Assembly (NCBI GenBank): GCA_032629725.1
Contig: JAFEVB010000037.1
Location: 800,088 to 864,087 of the forward strand
Direction of reading: 5' to 3'
Length of the DNA stretch: 64,000 bases
Source: Gremmenia infestans
Lineage: Eukaryota > Ascomycota > Leotiomycetes > Helotiales > Hamatocanthoscyphaceae
Notes under the pieces: generated by a model
The model's database searches: none
The model's input: the letters and a program-made list of their open reading frames with translations, nothing else
Told to the model about the DNA's origin: nothing
In this document: positions 45,051 through 56,193 of the stretch, piece by piece
How positions within the stretch are numbered: position 1 is the stretch's first letter
Layout of the letters: each line of letters starts with the position of its first letter
Translations under genes and position numbers: made by a program

Positions 45051-45959
45051 ACCGTTAGCGCGGGACAAGAGAAGAAAAACTAGATGCATGTGAAAATGAG
45101 TGAAATCGACATCCACATCTATATCTGCATCCACATCTCGTTGGATGAGATGAGGGAAATGATGACATTCGTCAATTGCCAGCAAAGATCTTCATGTTGC
45201 ACGAACCATTTGGTGCGACTACAGCTACCCACGTGAGTACAGTGACTATCCTATCAAACTTGGGACGAAAGTTGTTGATCATGGGGAAAGCGCGGGGAGT
45301 GGAGGAGAGAAGAGGAGGGGAGATGGAGCACATCTGATTCTATTCTTCTGAAGATGTCTGCTGACTTACTCATAATGTCTGGTATCTTTGCCTGCCCTCT
45401 ATATCGTATAACTTTACACAACAAAGGAACCTCGTAAAATGGTAAAATATGGTAAAATGTTTGTATAATTATTTCCTTGAAATAAATAAATAAAACAATT
45501 CCTCAACACCAAGTACTATACTATACCCACCTAGGCAGTAACAATCCAACTCAAACCAGGGGCATGCATGGCCATGTTCCCCACTTCCCACTTGTACCGT
45601 CGTACCTGGGTGTGTGACGTACCCTCCGTACCCATCACATCTCGACCGACCGGTCTTTCCACTGTTGACATCCTAGTCCATCTACCCATCTTCACCTTCA
45701 CCTCTCCCTCACCGTCACCGTCGTTTTACATTGTTATATCTGTACAATCGCATTGCTTCTCTTCTCTTCTCTTCCCTTTCCCACCCATTTCCTCCTCTTG
45801 GCCTCTCCTTTTTGCCTACACAGTACATCGTCTCCTCCCACCCCTCCTTTCAAGCTCTGGAAGAGCTCCCAACCCGACAATCAATTTGGTCCAATAGCTA
45901 CTACAACATCAACAACATCGACAATTACAACACAACATAACACAACACAGCACAACATA

Positions 45960-48900
45960 ATGGCTCCCAAGACAGTAGTCTCCAAAGAGGTTTATTTACT
46001 TCCTCTCAAGGACGATGGGAGACCTGATGTTCCCGGAGGTTACATCTACCTTACCCCCAAGAGTTCTGCCCCCATAATCGTACGCTTTGCCATTGAGGGG
46101 ACTTCCTCCATATGTCGCCATGGAAGCTTGTGGGTAAACATCCCAGAGGAAGGTGCCGATTTCCACAGAGAGAAGTTTCGAGAGTTCAAGTAAGCAACAT
46201 ATGTGCTTGTGAAAGTCACAAACTAATTTGTATCACAGACTTGAGCCAGACTTCAATCGCACCATTGAAATCTCTCTGCCCATCCACGGTGCTGGCGCAT
46301 TTGCCTTCTATACCACCTATGCCCCTCTTCCCGGCCTCTCCGAGACCCGCGTCAAGCCCACCACCCCTACGCAAACTCCTACATATTATATTGATGTTGC
46401 CCCACGCTTATCACTGGAAGGGAAGCAGATGCCAATGGAAGCACTGTCAATCTTCTCCCTGATCTCCAAATTTATGGGCAAGTACCCCACTGACTGGGAG
46501 AAACATCTGCGGGGCATCAGTGAGAGGGGTTACAACATGGTCCATTTCACACCATTGCAGCACCGAGGCCAATCCAATTCGCCATACAGTATATATGACC
46601 AGCTTGGCTGGGATCCAAAGTCCTTTCCCAATGGGGAGGCCGATGTCCAGAAATTAATTACTAGCATGGAAAACACGCACGGTCTACTCGGCCTCACAGA
46701 TGTTGTATGGAACCACACGGCCGACAACAGCAAATGGCTTCAAGAACACCCCGAGGTCGGTTACAATGTTTCGACCGCACCTTGGCTCCGGTCAGCCCTT
46801 GAATTGGATACCGCCCTTCTTGAGTTCGGCCGTGACATGGAAAAGTACGAGCTTCCTACGACCCTGAAAACCGTAGACGACCTCATCAAAGTCATGGATG
46901 GGATCAAAGATCGAGTCATAGCAAAACTAAAGCTTTGGGAATACTACGTTATTCAAGTGGAGCGCAATGCGGATGCAGCTGTGGAAGCATGGGCTACAGG
47001 GAACATCACCTTTCCCGAAGGCGGATTCGGTGGCTCTGATTTTGGTGGCCTGGAGACCATTAAGAATGCAACTCCAACCCTGCAGGCTGAATTCTTAAAT
47101 AAGAGCGCATTGCTGAGTAAAGACATCCTCGGTAAACGATTCCAACGTTCTGTCAATCCATCTATCGCGGCGGCGTTGCTCACGGCCATCTACGGTCGCT
47201 TCAAGGGAGATGATTCGAATAGTGCGGATCGAGGGGTCGCACGAAGCCGGATTGTGCATATTCTGGACGAGCTGAACCTTCCTCTTTACAAAGAGTACGA
47301 CGTGGATGTCGCCGAAATTCTGGAGCAGATCTTCAATAGAGTCAAATATGTCAGACTCGATGACCATGGACCAAAATTGGGTCTGATTGATGCCAAGAAC
47401 CCTCTCATCGAGTCTTATTTCACGAGACTTCCCAAGAACTCGATTACCGAGAAGCATAACCAAGAAGATCTTGCACTGGTAAACAATGGCTGGATTTGGG
47501 CAGCGAATGCTCTGATCGATAATGCTGGTCCAAAATCCCGTGCTTACCTCCGAAGAGAGGTCATTGTTTGGGGTGACTGTGTCAAACTTCGTTATGGAGA
47601 AAAGCGCCAGGATAGTCCTTTCTTGTGGGATTTCATGGCCCAGTACACTCGGTTGATGGCAAAATACTTTACTGGCTTCCGAATCGATAACTGTCATTCG
47701 ACTCCTATCCATGTTGCCGAATTCCTGCTTGATGAGGCCAGAAGAGTTCGCCCAAATCTGTTCGTCGTTGCTGAGCTGTTTACCGGATCTGAAGAGATGG
47801 ACTACGTCTTTGTCAAGCGCTTGGGAATAAGCTCGCTGATTCGAGAAGCAATGCAAGCTTGGGGAACTGGGGAGCTTAGCCGACTGGTGCATCGCCATGG
47901 TGGGCGACCCATTGGTAGTTTTGAGATTGACGAAGTCTCAGGAGCAGACTCAGAGAATGACGCCAACGACCATATCAATGGTACCACTGGCCGGGATATT
48001 GTTCGTCGGATCAAGCAAACGCCTGTTCACGCCCTCTTCATGGATTGCACCCATGACAATGAGGTGCCTGCTCAAAAGCGCGATGCCCGAGATACTCTGC
48101 CGAATGCAGCTGTTGTCAACATGTGCGCCAGTGCAACTGGTAGCGTCATGGGCTACGACGAGGTCTATCCAAAGCTTGTGGATCTTGTTCATGAGACTAG
48201 ATTGTACTCATCACCCTTATCTACAGGGCCTGTTGAAATTGGTGCTGGTGAAGGCGGCATAGGAGGCATTAAAAAGCTTTTGAACCAAATCCATACACTG
48301 ATGGGCAAAGATGGGTATGATGAGACTCACATCCACCATGAGGACCAATATATCACTGTTCATCGTGTCCACCCCGAATCGCGGAAAGGATATTTCCTCA
48401 TTGCGCACACTGCATTCCCTGGTTATGGTAACGGAAACGGTGGCTTCAGCCCAGTTCACCTTGGAGGCACGAAAGCACGACATTTGGGAAGCTGGATGCT
48501 TGAAGTCGACGTCAGTGAAGAAGCAAAGAAAGAGGTCTCAGAAGACAAGACGACTTTGAGGGGCTTACCAAGCAAAGTCATCAGTCTTCCCGGCGTACGG
48601 ATGGAAACCAATGACGATGAGACGATCATCTCTGTTCGTGAGAAGTTTCCTCCTGGCAGTATAGCACTGTTTGAGACTTGGATCCCTTCTGCTGAACATG
48701 CCTCGGGACTTGATACCTTTGTTACTTCAGGAGCAAAGGTAGCCTTTGCAAAGTTGGATCTGATTGATCTCAATTTTGTGCTGTACCGATGTGAGGCCGA
48801 GGAGCTCGATTCAAGTGACGGCAAGGATGGCGTCTACGACATTCCAGGACACGGTAAACTTGTGTATGCCGGTCTGCAAGGCTGGTGGAGTGTTTTGAAG

Positions 48901-50727
48901 AAAATTATCGCAGCCAATGATCTGGCACATCCCCTTTGCCAACATCTTCGTGATGGACAATGGGCGCTGGATTATATTGTTGGACGTCTCGAACGAATCT
49001 CGCAAAAGGCAGGCTATGAGCAATTACTGACGCTAGCCATCTGGCTCAAGGAGCGATTTGATGCGATTCGGAAAATCCCAAGCTTTTTACTGCCGCGGTA
49101 CTTTGGTCTTGTGCTTCGAACCGCCTACATGGGAGCATGGGAGCGTGGTCTGGAGCTCATGAATGAAAACGTTCAGAAAGGACAGTGGTTCTTGAAGGAT
49201 CTTGCTATGGTCAGCGTACAGCAAACAGGCTTTGTCAAATCAGCCTCTCTGTATCCGGTGAAAGAAGTACCTTCGTTGGCAGCCGGTCTACCCCATTTCG
49301 CTGTTTCGTGGGCAAGGTGCTGGGGCAGAGACGTCTTTATATCTGCCACTGGTCTGTTCCTTGGTACAGGCCGATATGCTGAGTGCAAGGAACACATCAT
49401 TGCATTTGCAAGCGTCATGAAGCACGGAATGGTTCCCAACCTTCTGAGTAGTGGCAATAATCCCCGATACAATGCTCGAGACGCCATCTGGTTCCTTTTG
49501 CAATGCATTCAAGATTACACGAAGATTGTCCCCAATGGAATCGAAATACTGAAAGAAAATGTTCCTCGCCGGTTTCTTCCTTACGATGACACTTTCTTCG
49601 ACGTCGACGATCCACGAGCTTACTCCAAAACGTCAACACTCGAGGATATCATCCAAGAAGCACTGCAGCGTCATGCCTCGGGCATGTCATTTCGGGAGGC
49701 CAATGCAGGCCCAAACCTGGACATGCAAATGAAGTCGGAAGGATTCGACCAGAAGATATTCGTAGACTGGAGCAATGGTATCATATTCGGTGGCAATCAA
49801 AACAACTGTGGGACATGGATGGACAAGATGGGCGAAAGCGAGCGAGCGCATAGCAAAGGCGTGCCTGGGACCCCTCGCGATGGCGCTGCAGTTGAGATCA
49901 CCGGTCTTCTCTACAGTGCTTTGATCTGGTTGGCGAAGCTTCACAAAGAGGGCAAGTACAAGTATGCCGGCGTCAGTACCTCGGATGAAAAGCTCAAAGT
50001 CATTACTTTGGGCGATTGGTCTCTCTTGATCAAGAACAACTTCGAACGGTGCTATTATGTTCCCACCGAGCAAAAGGACGATAAGAACTACGACATCAAT
50101 CCCAAAATTATCAACCGTCGCGGAATCTACAAAGATATTTACAAATCAGGCAAAGAATACGAAGACTACCAACTCCGCGCCAACTATCCCATCGCCATGA
50201 CTGTTGCACCAGACCTCTTCGACGACTCTCACGCCCTACACGCTCTCATCCTCGCAGATAAATACCTGCGTGGACCCACTGGAATGGCCACACTTGACCC
50301 CGCCGACCTCAATTACCGACCTTATTACATCAACTCCGAAGACAGCGATGATTTTGCGACTAGCAAAGGCCGCAATTACCATCAAGGTCCAGAATGGCTT
50401 TGGCCTACTGGTTTCTTCCTTCGCGCTCTCCTCAAATTTGATTTGAAGAGGAGAAAGGGACCGGAGGAGAAAACAGAAGCGTTCCAGCAAATTACCCAAC
50501 GTCTGGTAGGTTGTAAAGATTCGATCAAGAGTAGTGATTGGGCGGGTCTTCCAGAGTTGACGAACAAGAATGGGGATCTTTGTCTTGATTCGGTAAGTGG
50601 ACTTTGATTTTGAGAAGAGGAGTGCTAACTGGAATGATAGTCACCGACGCAGGCTTGGAGCGCGGGATGCTTGATTGATTTGTATCGTGATGCGGCGCTG
50701 TATGATGTGAAACAGCTTTCGGAATGA
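45960..50727 (+). CDS. GDB1: Glycogen debranching enzyme
   Basis: A bifunctional cytosolic enzyme: the N-terminal 4-alpha-glucanotransferase moves maltotriosyl units and the C-terminal amylo-1,6-glucosidase removes the remaining branch glucose. Exons are 45960-46189, 46239-50592 and 50641-50727; introns of 49 and 48 bp join in frame to 1556 aa, the usual length. The GH13-like half shows TDVVWNHTADN, the nucleophile region FTGFRIDNCHSTP and the acid/base region VVAELFTGSEEMD. The GH133-like half shows FAVSWARCWGRDVFIS and the end piece SPTQAWSAGCLIDLY, which is only reached through the last intron. Head-to-head with GPD1. Confidence 0.97.
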
Positions 50728-51352
50728 TATTGCTGTAGCTGATTGCTTGAGCGAGGCGTTGAAGAATGAATGGAAGCATAAGGGATTAGTGGAAAAGTAA
50801 ACTGCATGAGGTACGAATTCATGATAGCATTGTTTAGATAGGTTTGCGGTCCTCTGCCTAGAAATTAAACCTATTATTGTTCGTTCTTTCTCTTTCAATT
50901 TATTATTTTCTCTTTTGCCGTTTAATTTGTCATTCTCGATGACATTAACTTTGACTAAAGCGCCTTATTTTTCAAAATCAACAGCTTCACGGGGATCCAT
51001 AGAGTTAATGCCCCGAGTCTTGTGATATTTGTCTTCCCTGACATTATGGTCTAGTTTCATTTTTATAAGTAAGAGGAGAACGTCGTCGCGGTTGTAAGTC
51101 GCGGGCGGATATATATCTGCAAGATCTCAAGGAATTTGTGAGAAATAGGCCTTGGCATACTAGGGAACGGAGGTGTTATCAATTCACATATTCATTCTCC
51201 ACTAATACTACAAAAGGCAACTCTTCAGATTCCGAGGGAGTCACAACTTTATATCCCACCAACACTTCCAGCTTGTCACCTCCTTCCTGCAGCCTGCAAA
51301 CTTCAGCACATCCAATCCTCTCATACATTATCGCACAAAAGGCTAGACGAAA
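50728..51352. other. Intergenic region, 625 bp
   Basis: 3' flank of GDB1 and 5' flank of the interrupted gene. T-rich near 50880-50930. Nothing else is supported. Confidence 0.5.
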
Positions 51353-51856
51353 ATGCGTCAAATGTTCCACGCCCTTCGGAGACGTCCATCCCAAAACCTC
51401 AGTGTTCGTGACACTCTCCTGAGACGATGGCACGGCATGCTCAATCTCCGCCGCCACTACCCACCATCATGGTACTAAGACCGCCTCGACGAAGAAATAC
51501 TCGAAGTGACAGCCGCAAACTCCAGAATTGAGAAACTCAGCAACACATCTGACGTGCTATTCTCGATCATCCGAGCTCGCTATGACGACTTCCCGGTCCA
51601 AGAACCGCCCCTCTGCATCAACCATCATCATATCTTCGTATACCTCTACATGCTAGGAAATTTCTCCCTCCGTTGGCAATTCTACCGCACGGCTGCGTAT
51701 CTGTGCAAGACGACACATTATGATGAGGTAAGAGAAGTGGTTAATCCGGGGAAGGAAAGTAAGCGAAGGGAAGTTGCTAAGAGGCATGGAATTGATCCGG
51801 TGAGGTTTGAGAGGGTTTGTGGGTGGCTGCGTTGGGTATTCCCACTTCTGCCTTGA
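51353..51856 (+). pseudogene. Small conserved fungal protein gene interrupted by an in-frame TAA
   Basis: From ATG 51353 one frame runs to 51856 (167 codons plus the final stop) and is broken only by TAA at 51476-51478, after HYPPSWY and before DRLDEEI. Both sides look like one basic protein (RRWHGMLNLRRHYPPSWY ... SDVLFSIIRARYDDFP ... WQFYRTAAYLC ... REVVNPGKESK), a layout I associate with a family of fungal proteins of unknown function. No ATG follows the stop until well inside the conserved part. A CAA-to-TAA change would explain it. It could also be a sequence error. Lying at the start of the subtelomeric part, decay is plausible. Confidence 0.65.
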
Positions 51857-52096
51857 GTGGTGGCTGGAGGATGGGGGTTGGTTTGGAGATTGTTGGGTGG
51901 GGTGGGTAAGAAGCTAGTATGTTAATTTTTGGATAGATGGATTGCTAATGAGAGTTCTTTAGTCGGGGTATTAAGAGTACTTCTTGAATCGCTCCTTGAG
52001 ACGTCGAGATGTTTGGCTTGGGTGATTAGCTACTGCCGAAAGGCCTGGAAGGATAACATAAATAAAGCAGAATAAAAATGGACTAATAATAAGTTG

Positions 52097-53692
52097 CTAA
52101 TATACTGGAATCAAAGTAGGCAACTGTCCCTGATACGGTACTTGTACTCTTCCCTTCCAGCGATCCTCAGCAGGCTTGATACCTTCTATTTTCTGTAACC
52201 TCAAAGCTACAATCTCATTTTGCCGCCAAACACGTAAAATATTCTCCCCAGCTATCTTTCGCACATCCTCATCTGTTGCACCACGTCGCATGAGGGCAAC
52301 CATCAAGAGAGGATATCCCGAGACATCGTTGATTCCGTTGGCGATATTAATAGTACCGTCAAAATCTCCACCTGTGTCAAAGATTAGACGAGAAAATATA
52401 AAAGGCGCCTGGATAGTAGATTCTATGACATACCAATACCAACATGGTCCCAACCTGCTAGACCTACAGCGTGAAATATGTGATCTACTACTGTCTCGAC
52501 GTTGGCGTTTTGTGGATGCTCCAAATCGAGGAACTTGCTGGCGAAATATATCATAATAATTCCCCCATTAGTCTTTAGCTGTACTATCACATCGTCTGGG
52601 GCATTTCTAAAGCTCTTTGCGAGTCCATAACATCCCGTATGTGAGAACATGACGGGTGATTGCGAGATTTCTAGGACATTCCTCATCGTACGGTGAGATA
52701 CATGACTGAGATCAATCATCATCCCCAGTCGATTCATTTCCTTGACACCCGCTTTGCCGAAATCCGTCAGCCCGCCATCTTTCCCAGTCATGGTCACTGT
52801 AGAGGCTGCGGTAGCGAAAGGGTTGTCGCAGTTATGAGTAAGTGTGATGTAGCGGACGCCGAGATCATAAAACTGCCGAATGACTGCAATGGATGAACCT
52901 GCTTGATGAAGACCTTCTACTCCTAGCATAGAAGCAATGCTGCCGGATCCAAAAGCTTTTATGGCGCAACTGGCAGTGTCGCAATAGTGTAATTCGGAAT
53001 ATTCATTAATGAAGCGCTTCGCTACATCAATCTGCTCCAAGGTATCTCGTACATTATGCTAACAGATGTGATCAGTCAAAGATGTTTAGGTGTCACTATG
53101 GCTTGACGGACTTACGGTTGGGTCATCAAGATGTACAATATCTGGACACTGGAATTGATGTTTTAGCTTTGATGTGTATAAGAGAAGGCAAATATGGTAC
53201 TGCCAAACCTCAATATAAACAGACCAGAACTGTCCGCCAAGCTTTCCCTCCTTCATACGCCTCAAATCAGTGTGGCTACCCAATTCTAGTTACATTTGTC
53301 CATTAGTATGTGGTAAATAAACAAGCTATTATCTTGACAATCTCACTTTCTTTGAATGGAAGTCGGTCGCCATAGATTTTATTATCTAATTGCATTCGCA
53401 ATAGAAATGGCAAGTCATTGTGTCCATCTATCAAAGGCGTCGTCTTCAACAGATTTTTTGTGCGGGCTCCGTAATCCGTCGAGCTGATGCTGGGCTGGCT
53501 AGGTGAGAATAGCGTCCAAAAAAGAAGGCTTATGCCTAGCAATGGCACAAAGAAGATAGACTTATTCAAAAAGCCAGAACCCGAATTCTGGGGATTCGTA
53601 AGGACAATCTGGCGAGCTTGTGCATACTCTTGCAATTGCTGTGCATTATGCGCTACTGCATGTGGTCTTCTGACGGTCTGTGATACCTCCAT
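52097..53692 (-). CDS. Membrane dipeptidase, peptidase family M19
   Basis: A zinc dipeptidase of the renal-dipeptidase family that cleaves dipeptides, including ones with a D-residue at the C-side. Exons are 53692-53347, 53285-53209, 53148-53116, 53058-52434 and 52371-52097; introns of 61, 60, 57 and 62 bp join in frame, 451 aa. A single N-terminal membrane anchor (residues 45-62, SIFFVPLLGISLLFWTLF) suggests type II orientation with the enzyme facing a lumen or the outside. Metal ligands are H91-x-D93 (DGHNDLP), the Glu in MLGVEGLHQ, and His in LSHVSHRTM and FSHTGCYG; substrate loop GIGGDFDG. The second donor is GTTTGG, weaker than usual. Neighbours suggest a peptide-scavenging role. Confidence 0.92.
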
Positions 53693-54362
53693 GGTGGGAG
53701 AGCTGCGTGGTGGAAATGACCTAAGGTATGACTAGGCAGATGATAAGGTTCTATCGCTTTAGAGAAAGGAAAAAGAAAAAACTGTTCTAGAGTTCTGCTA
53801 GCTCGATGAGTCCACTCTTGAGCTAGGGGGCTACCGTCCTGCTGGTACAGACTACTCAGATATAACAATCAAGTCTCGACCCTCAGCCGAAGATTTCCCG
53901 GCACTATAGACTCCGTAGTATCTCTTCGGGAGTATAGTTTTTATGCGGTCAAGAGATGATTGAACCATGAATTGGTTAAATATCCGTTTCCACTACGTGG
54001 CATTTGACGCTTGCAACCTGCATATGCAGCAACAGGTGGGGTAGAGGCCCAAGCAGATATGAACTACAGCTGATCTCTTATTGCTGAACTTCTGCGGCGA
54101 ATTTAGGGCTGGCCACTTAGTGGTGACAGATAGAACTCCCTCGAGATAAGACAGATCAGATCTCAGAGTGCATCGCTAGTGATTCCAATTTACATTTTCT
54201 CCATAGCTCTATTTGCCATATGCGGCTGGGTTCCAAAAACTAGACCTCGAATAACTCTACTATACATGCATGTTCACCTGCAGATTTATGAGATCCACCT
54301 TTCCGTTTGTTCCTATCCTTCTTCCCCCTACTTCAAGTCCCAAATTCCCATAAGCGTTAAGG
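53693..54362. other. Intergenic region, 670 bp
   Basis: Promoter side of the dipeptidase gene and 3' flank of the muramoyl amidase gene, both minus-strand. No supported frame. Confidence 0.5.
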
Positions 54363-55347
54363 CTAGAAGTCTGTCAAGAGCGGCCACAGCGAATATCCAG
54401 GATCAACTTTGTCAAGTTGTAGGTGATAATGCCCTAAAACTCCCTGGTACTGATGAGGTTCAGGCATTAAGTCCTTGTACACCTCACCGTTACCATCTCG
54501 AGGCAATCGTTTTGGAATGCCAACAGACTCGCAGATGGCTGGCACGAGTCTCGATATCATATCTTTTTGCAGCTGGGTGAAACCCAAGTACCGCCACACT
54601 TCGTTGCCCGTATGTGGTTTGCCTTCTTCGACAACGTCTCGTCCGTGTCCTTCCTTGCCCGCATTGAGATGAATAGGGTTTGCGATCTCTATTCCAATTG
54701 ATGTTTGATTGGCCCATCGCGCGTGTCTGGCTGCCAAGTCAACCAGATCCATTGTTTGATAGACCGTACCATCAGAGTCGAGACACAGTTGTACAGCGAG
54801 GTTGCGCCATATTAAAGTGTGGAAACAATCGTGCGAGGAGTGTGCCTCATCCCTTTTAGATATCAGTCCTTATACATGTACATACAAATCAGAAACAATT
54901 TTCAACACTTTATTGTGTGACGAATACAACCTACCAATGAAGCACAAGTTTATCGATGTTTTCCGGTCGAGGATCATCGTGCGGAGGGGTACCATTGAAA
55001 TCCGGAATCGCTTGTTGAACCTTGAGGAAACTAAGCCCTCCTGGTTGCAGCCAATTCACGACCATAAATGGCGTGGGAACCTTTTTGCCTCCTACTATGA
55101 AATACTTCTCTCCTTTTGGGCGTGCCCATTCGCGCCCTTCAAGAGCTGCTGATGTTTTCGGACCGAGGATCCCATCGACAAGCAATAAGTGCTTTTCTTG
55201 CCATTGAGCAACAGCGATAGCAAGGTCCTCTGAGGCAGTTTTATAGGAATCGAAGGGTGCAGGAAACCCGCCAGTACCACTTGCTTTCAAGTAGAACAAG
55301 TTGCAGGCCTTGGCCTTCTCAATATTATAACTGGGGACAGCTAACAT
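54363..55347 (-). CDS. N-acetylmuramoyl-L-alanine amidase with peptidoglycan-binding-like domain (bacterial type)
   Basis: Predicted to cut the amide bond between MurNAc and L-Ala of bacterial peptidoglycan. Exons are 55347-54935 and 54852-54363 (82-bp intron rejoining KLVLHW-DEAHSS), 300 aa. Residues about 40-70 resemble a PG_binding_1 repeat (VAQWQEKHLLLVDGILGPKT). The Amidase_2 domain follows: zinc ligand H137 (LVLHW), VYQTMDLVDLAARHARWAN and SIGIEIANP, then GHYHLQLDKVDPG with the second His, catalytic-type Lys and the Asp ligand. No signal peptide is visible from this ATG, nor in the longer TTG-started reading. The domain set is typical of bacteria, and fungi have no peptidoglycan, so horizontal transfer is likely; the intron shows it is adapted to the fungus. 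Confidence 0.87.
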
Positions 55348-56193
55348 TTGGTTGTGGATTCTTGGAAACGTGGGCGAGCTTTTAGTGACGAGGAATTTCC
55401 TCAGCAAGTTCAAGGCATAGAGAATACAATACGAAGGACGTTGATCGGATATATTTTACGTGGTCATGAATCCGAGAGATCTATAGATTTACTGTCCAAT
55501 CCCATGTATATCACGCTAAAGATATCTAGCCTACAACAAGTACGAAAAACATATGGAGACACGAGAGGCTCTACATTGTAAGCCGCCACTTACGGCCCGC
55601 CAGAGTAGCCCCCACTTCCGGGGGGTGGTGTAGTTTGGGGGGAATGATTGGACCAAAATACTACGAGTTGAAGAAAACACGGTTGGTTATAGCCCCGCAC
55701 GATTAGTCCTCGTATATCTACAGGTGGAACAGGCCCACAGCTTAACATTTACTGCAGGGGAAGAGAGTAGTAGAGGAAGATTTCTATTTTATTGTGGAGA
55801 CAATGCCCATAAACACGTCGTCAGGGCACCGCTCAAGATAACGCTATACTATAACAAGGACGCGCTAGCAACGTGCGAACAAGCTTGTAACGTCTCAAGT
55901 ATCCACCAGAACGTGAGACATGATAAGAAAAGACCGATAACTTGCTATTCTATCGGTATTCAACGAAATACGGAGAACACCATACCTAGAAATAATTAAA
56001 GAATACAATCTATCCGCTTCTTCTCCCTTAACGATAACGAATCATCGTGACTATTGGAAGCGTGGCGAGAGAGTACATTTATAAGTATCTACTTACTGCC
56101 CGCTTTTTCATATACATATTCTTCTTCATATGACAGCAGCAGCCCGAGTATAATAATTATTCCATTGTTGAGTATTAAATAGCATCTGGAAAC
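55348..56193. other. Intergenic divergent region, 846 bp
   Basis: Between the muramoyl amidase (minus) and the MFS gene (plus). A short GC-rich patch at about 55576-55645, with runs of C and G around CCCCCACTTCCGGGGGG, contrasts with AT-rich flanks and may be a relic of an inserted element. No coding frame is supported. Confidence 0.45.

Larger units (their letters stand above)
44825..45959. promoter_or_regulatory. Divergent promoter region of GPD1 and GDB1
   Basis: About 1.1 kb between two head-to-head carbon-storage genes. Contains a GGGAA microsatellite (44837-44880), a GAGAG tract (45021-45050) and a C/T-rich leader (45690-45850) in front of GDB1. A joint regulation of glycerol and glycogen metabolism is possible but only inferred from the layout. 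Confidence 0.5.

Noticed and set aside
53487..54672. Several plus-strand frames across the dipeptidase and amidase genes
   Set aside because: They are antisense shadows of the supported minus-strand exons.
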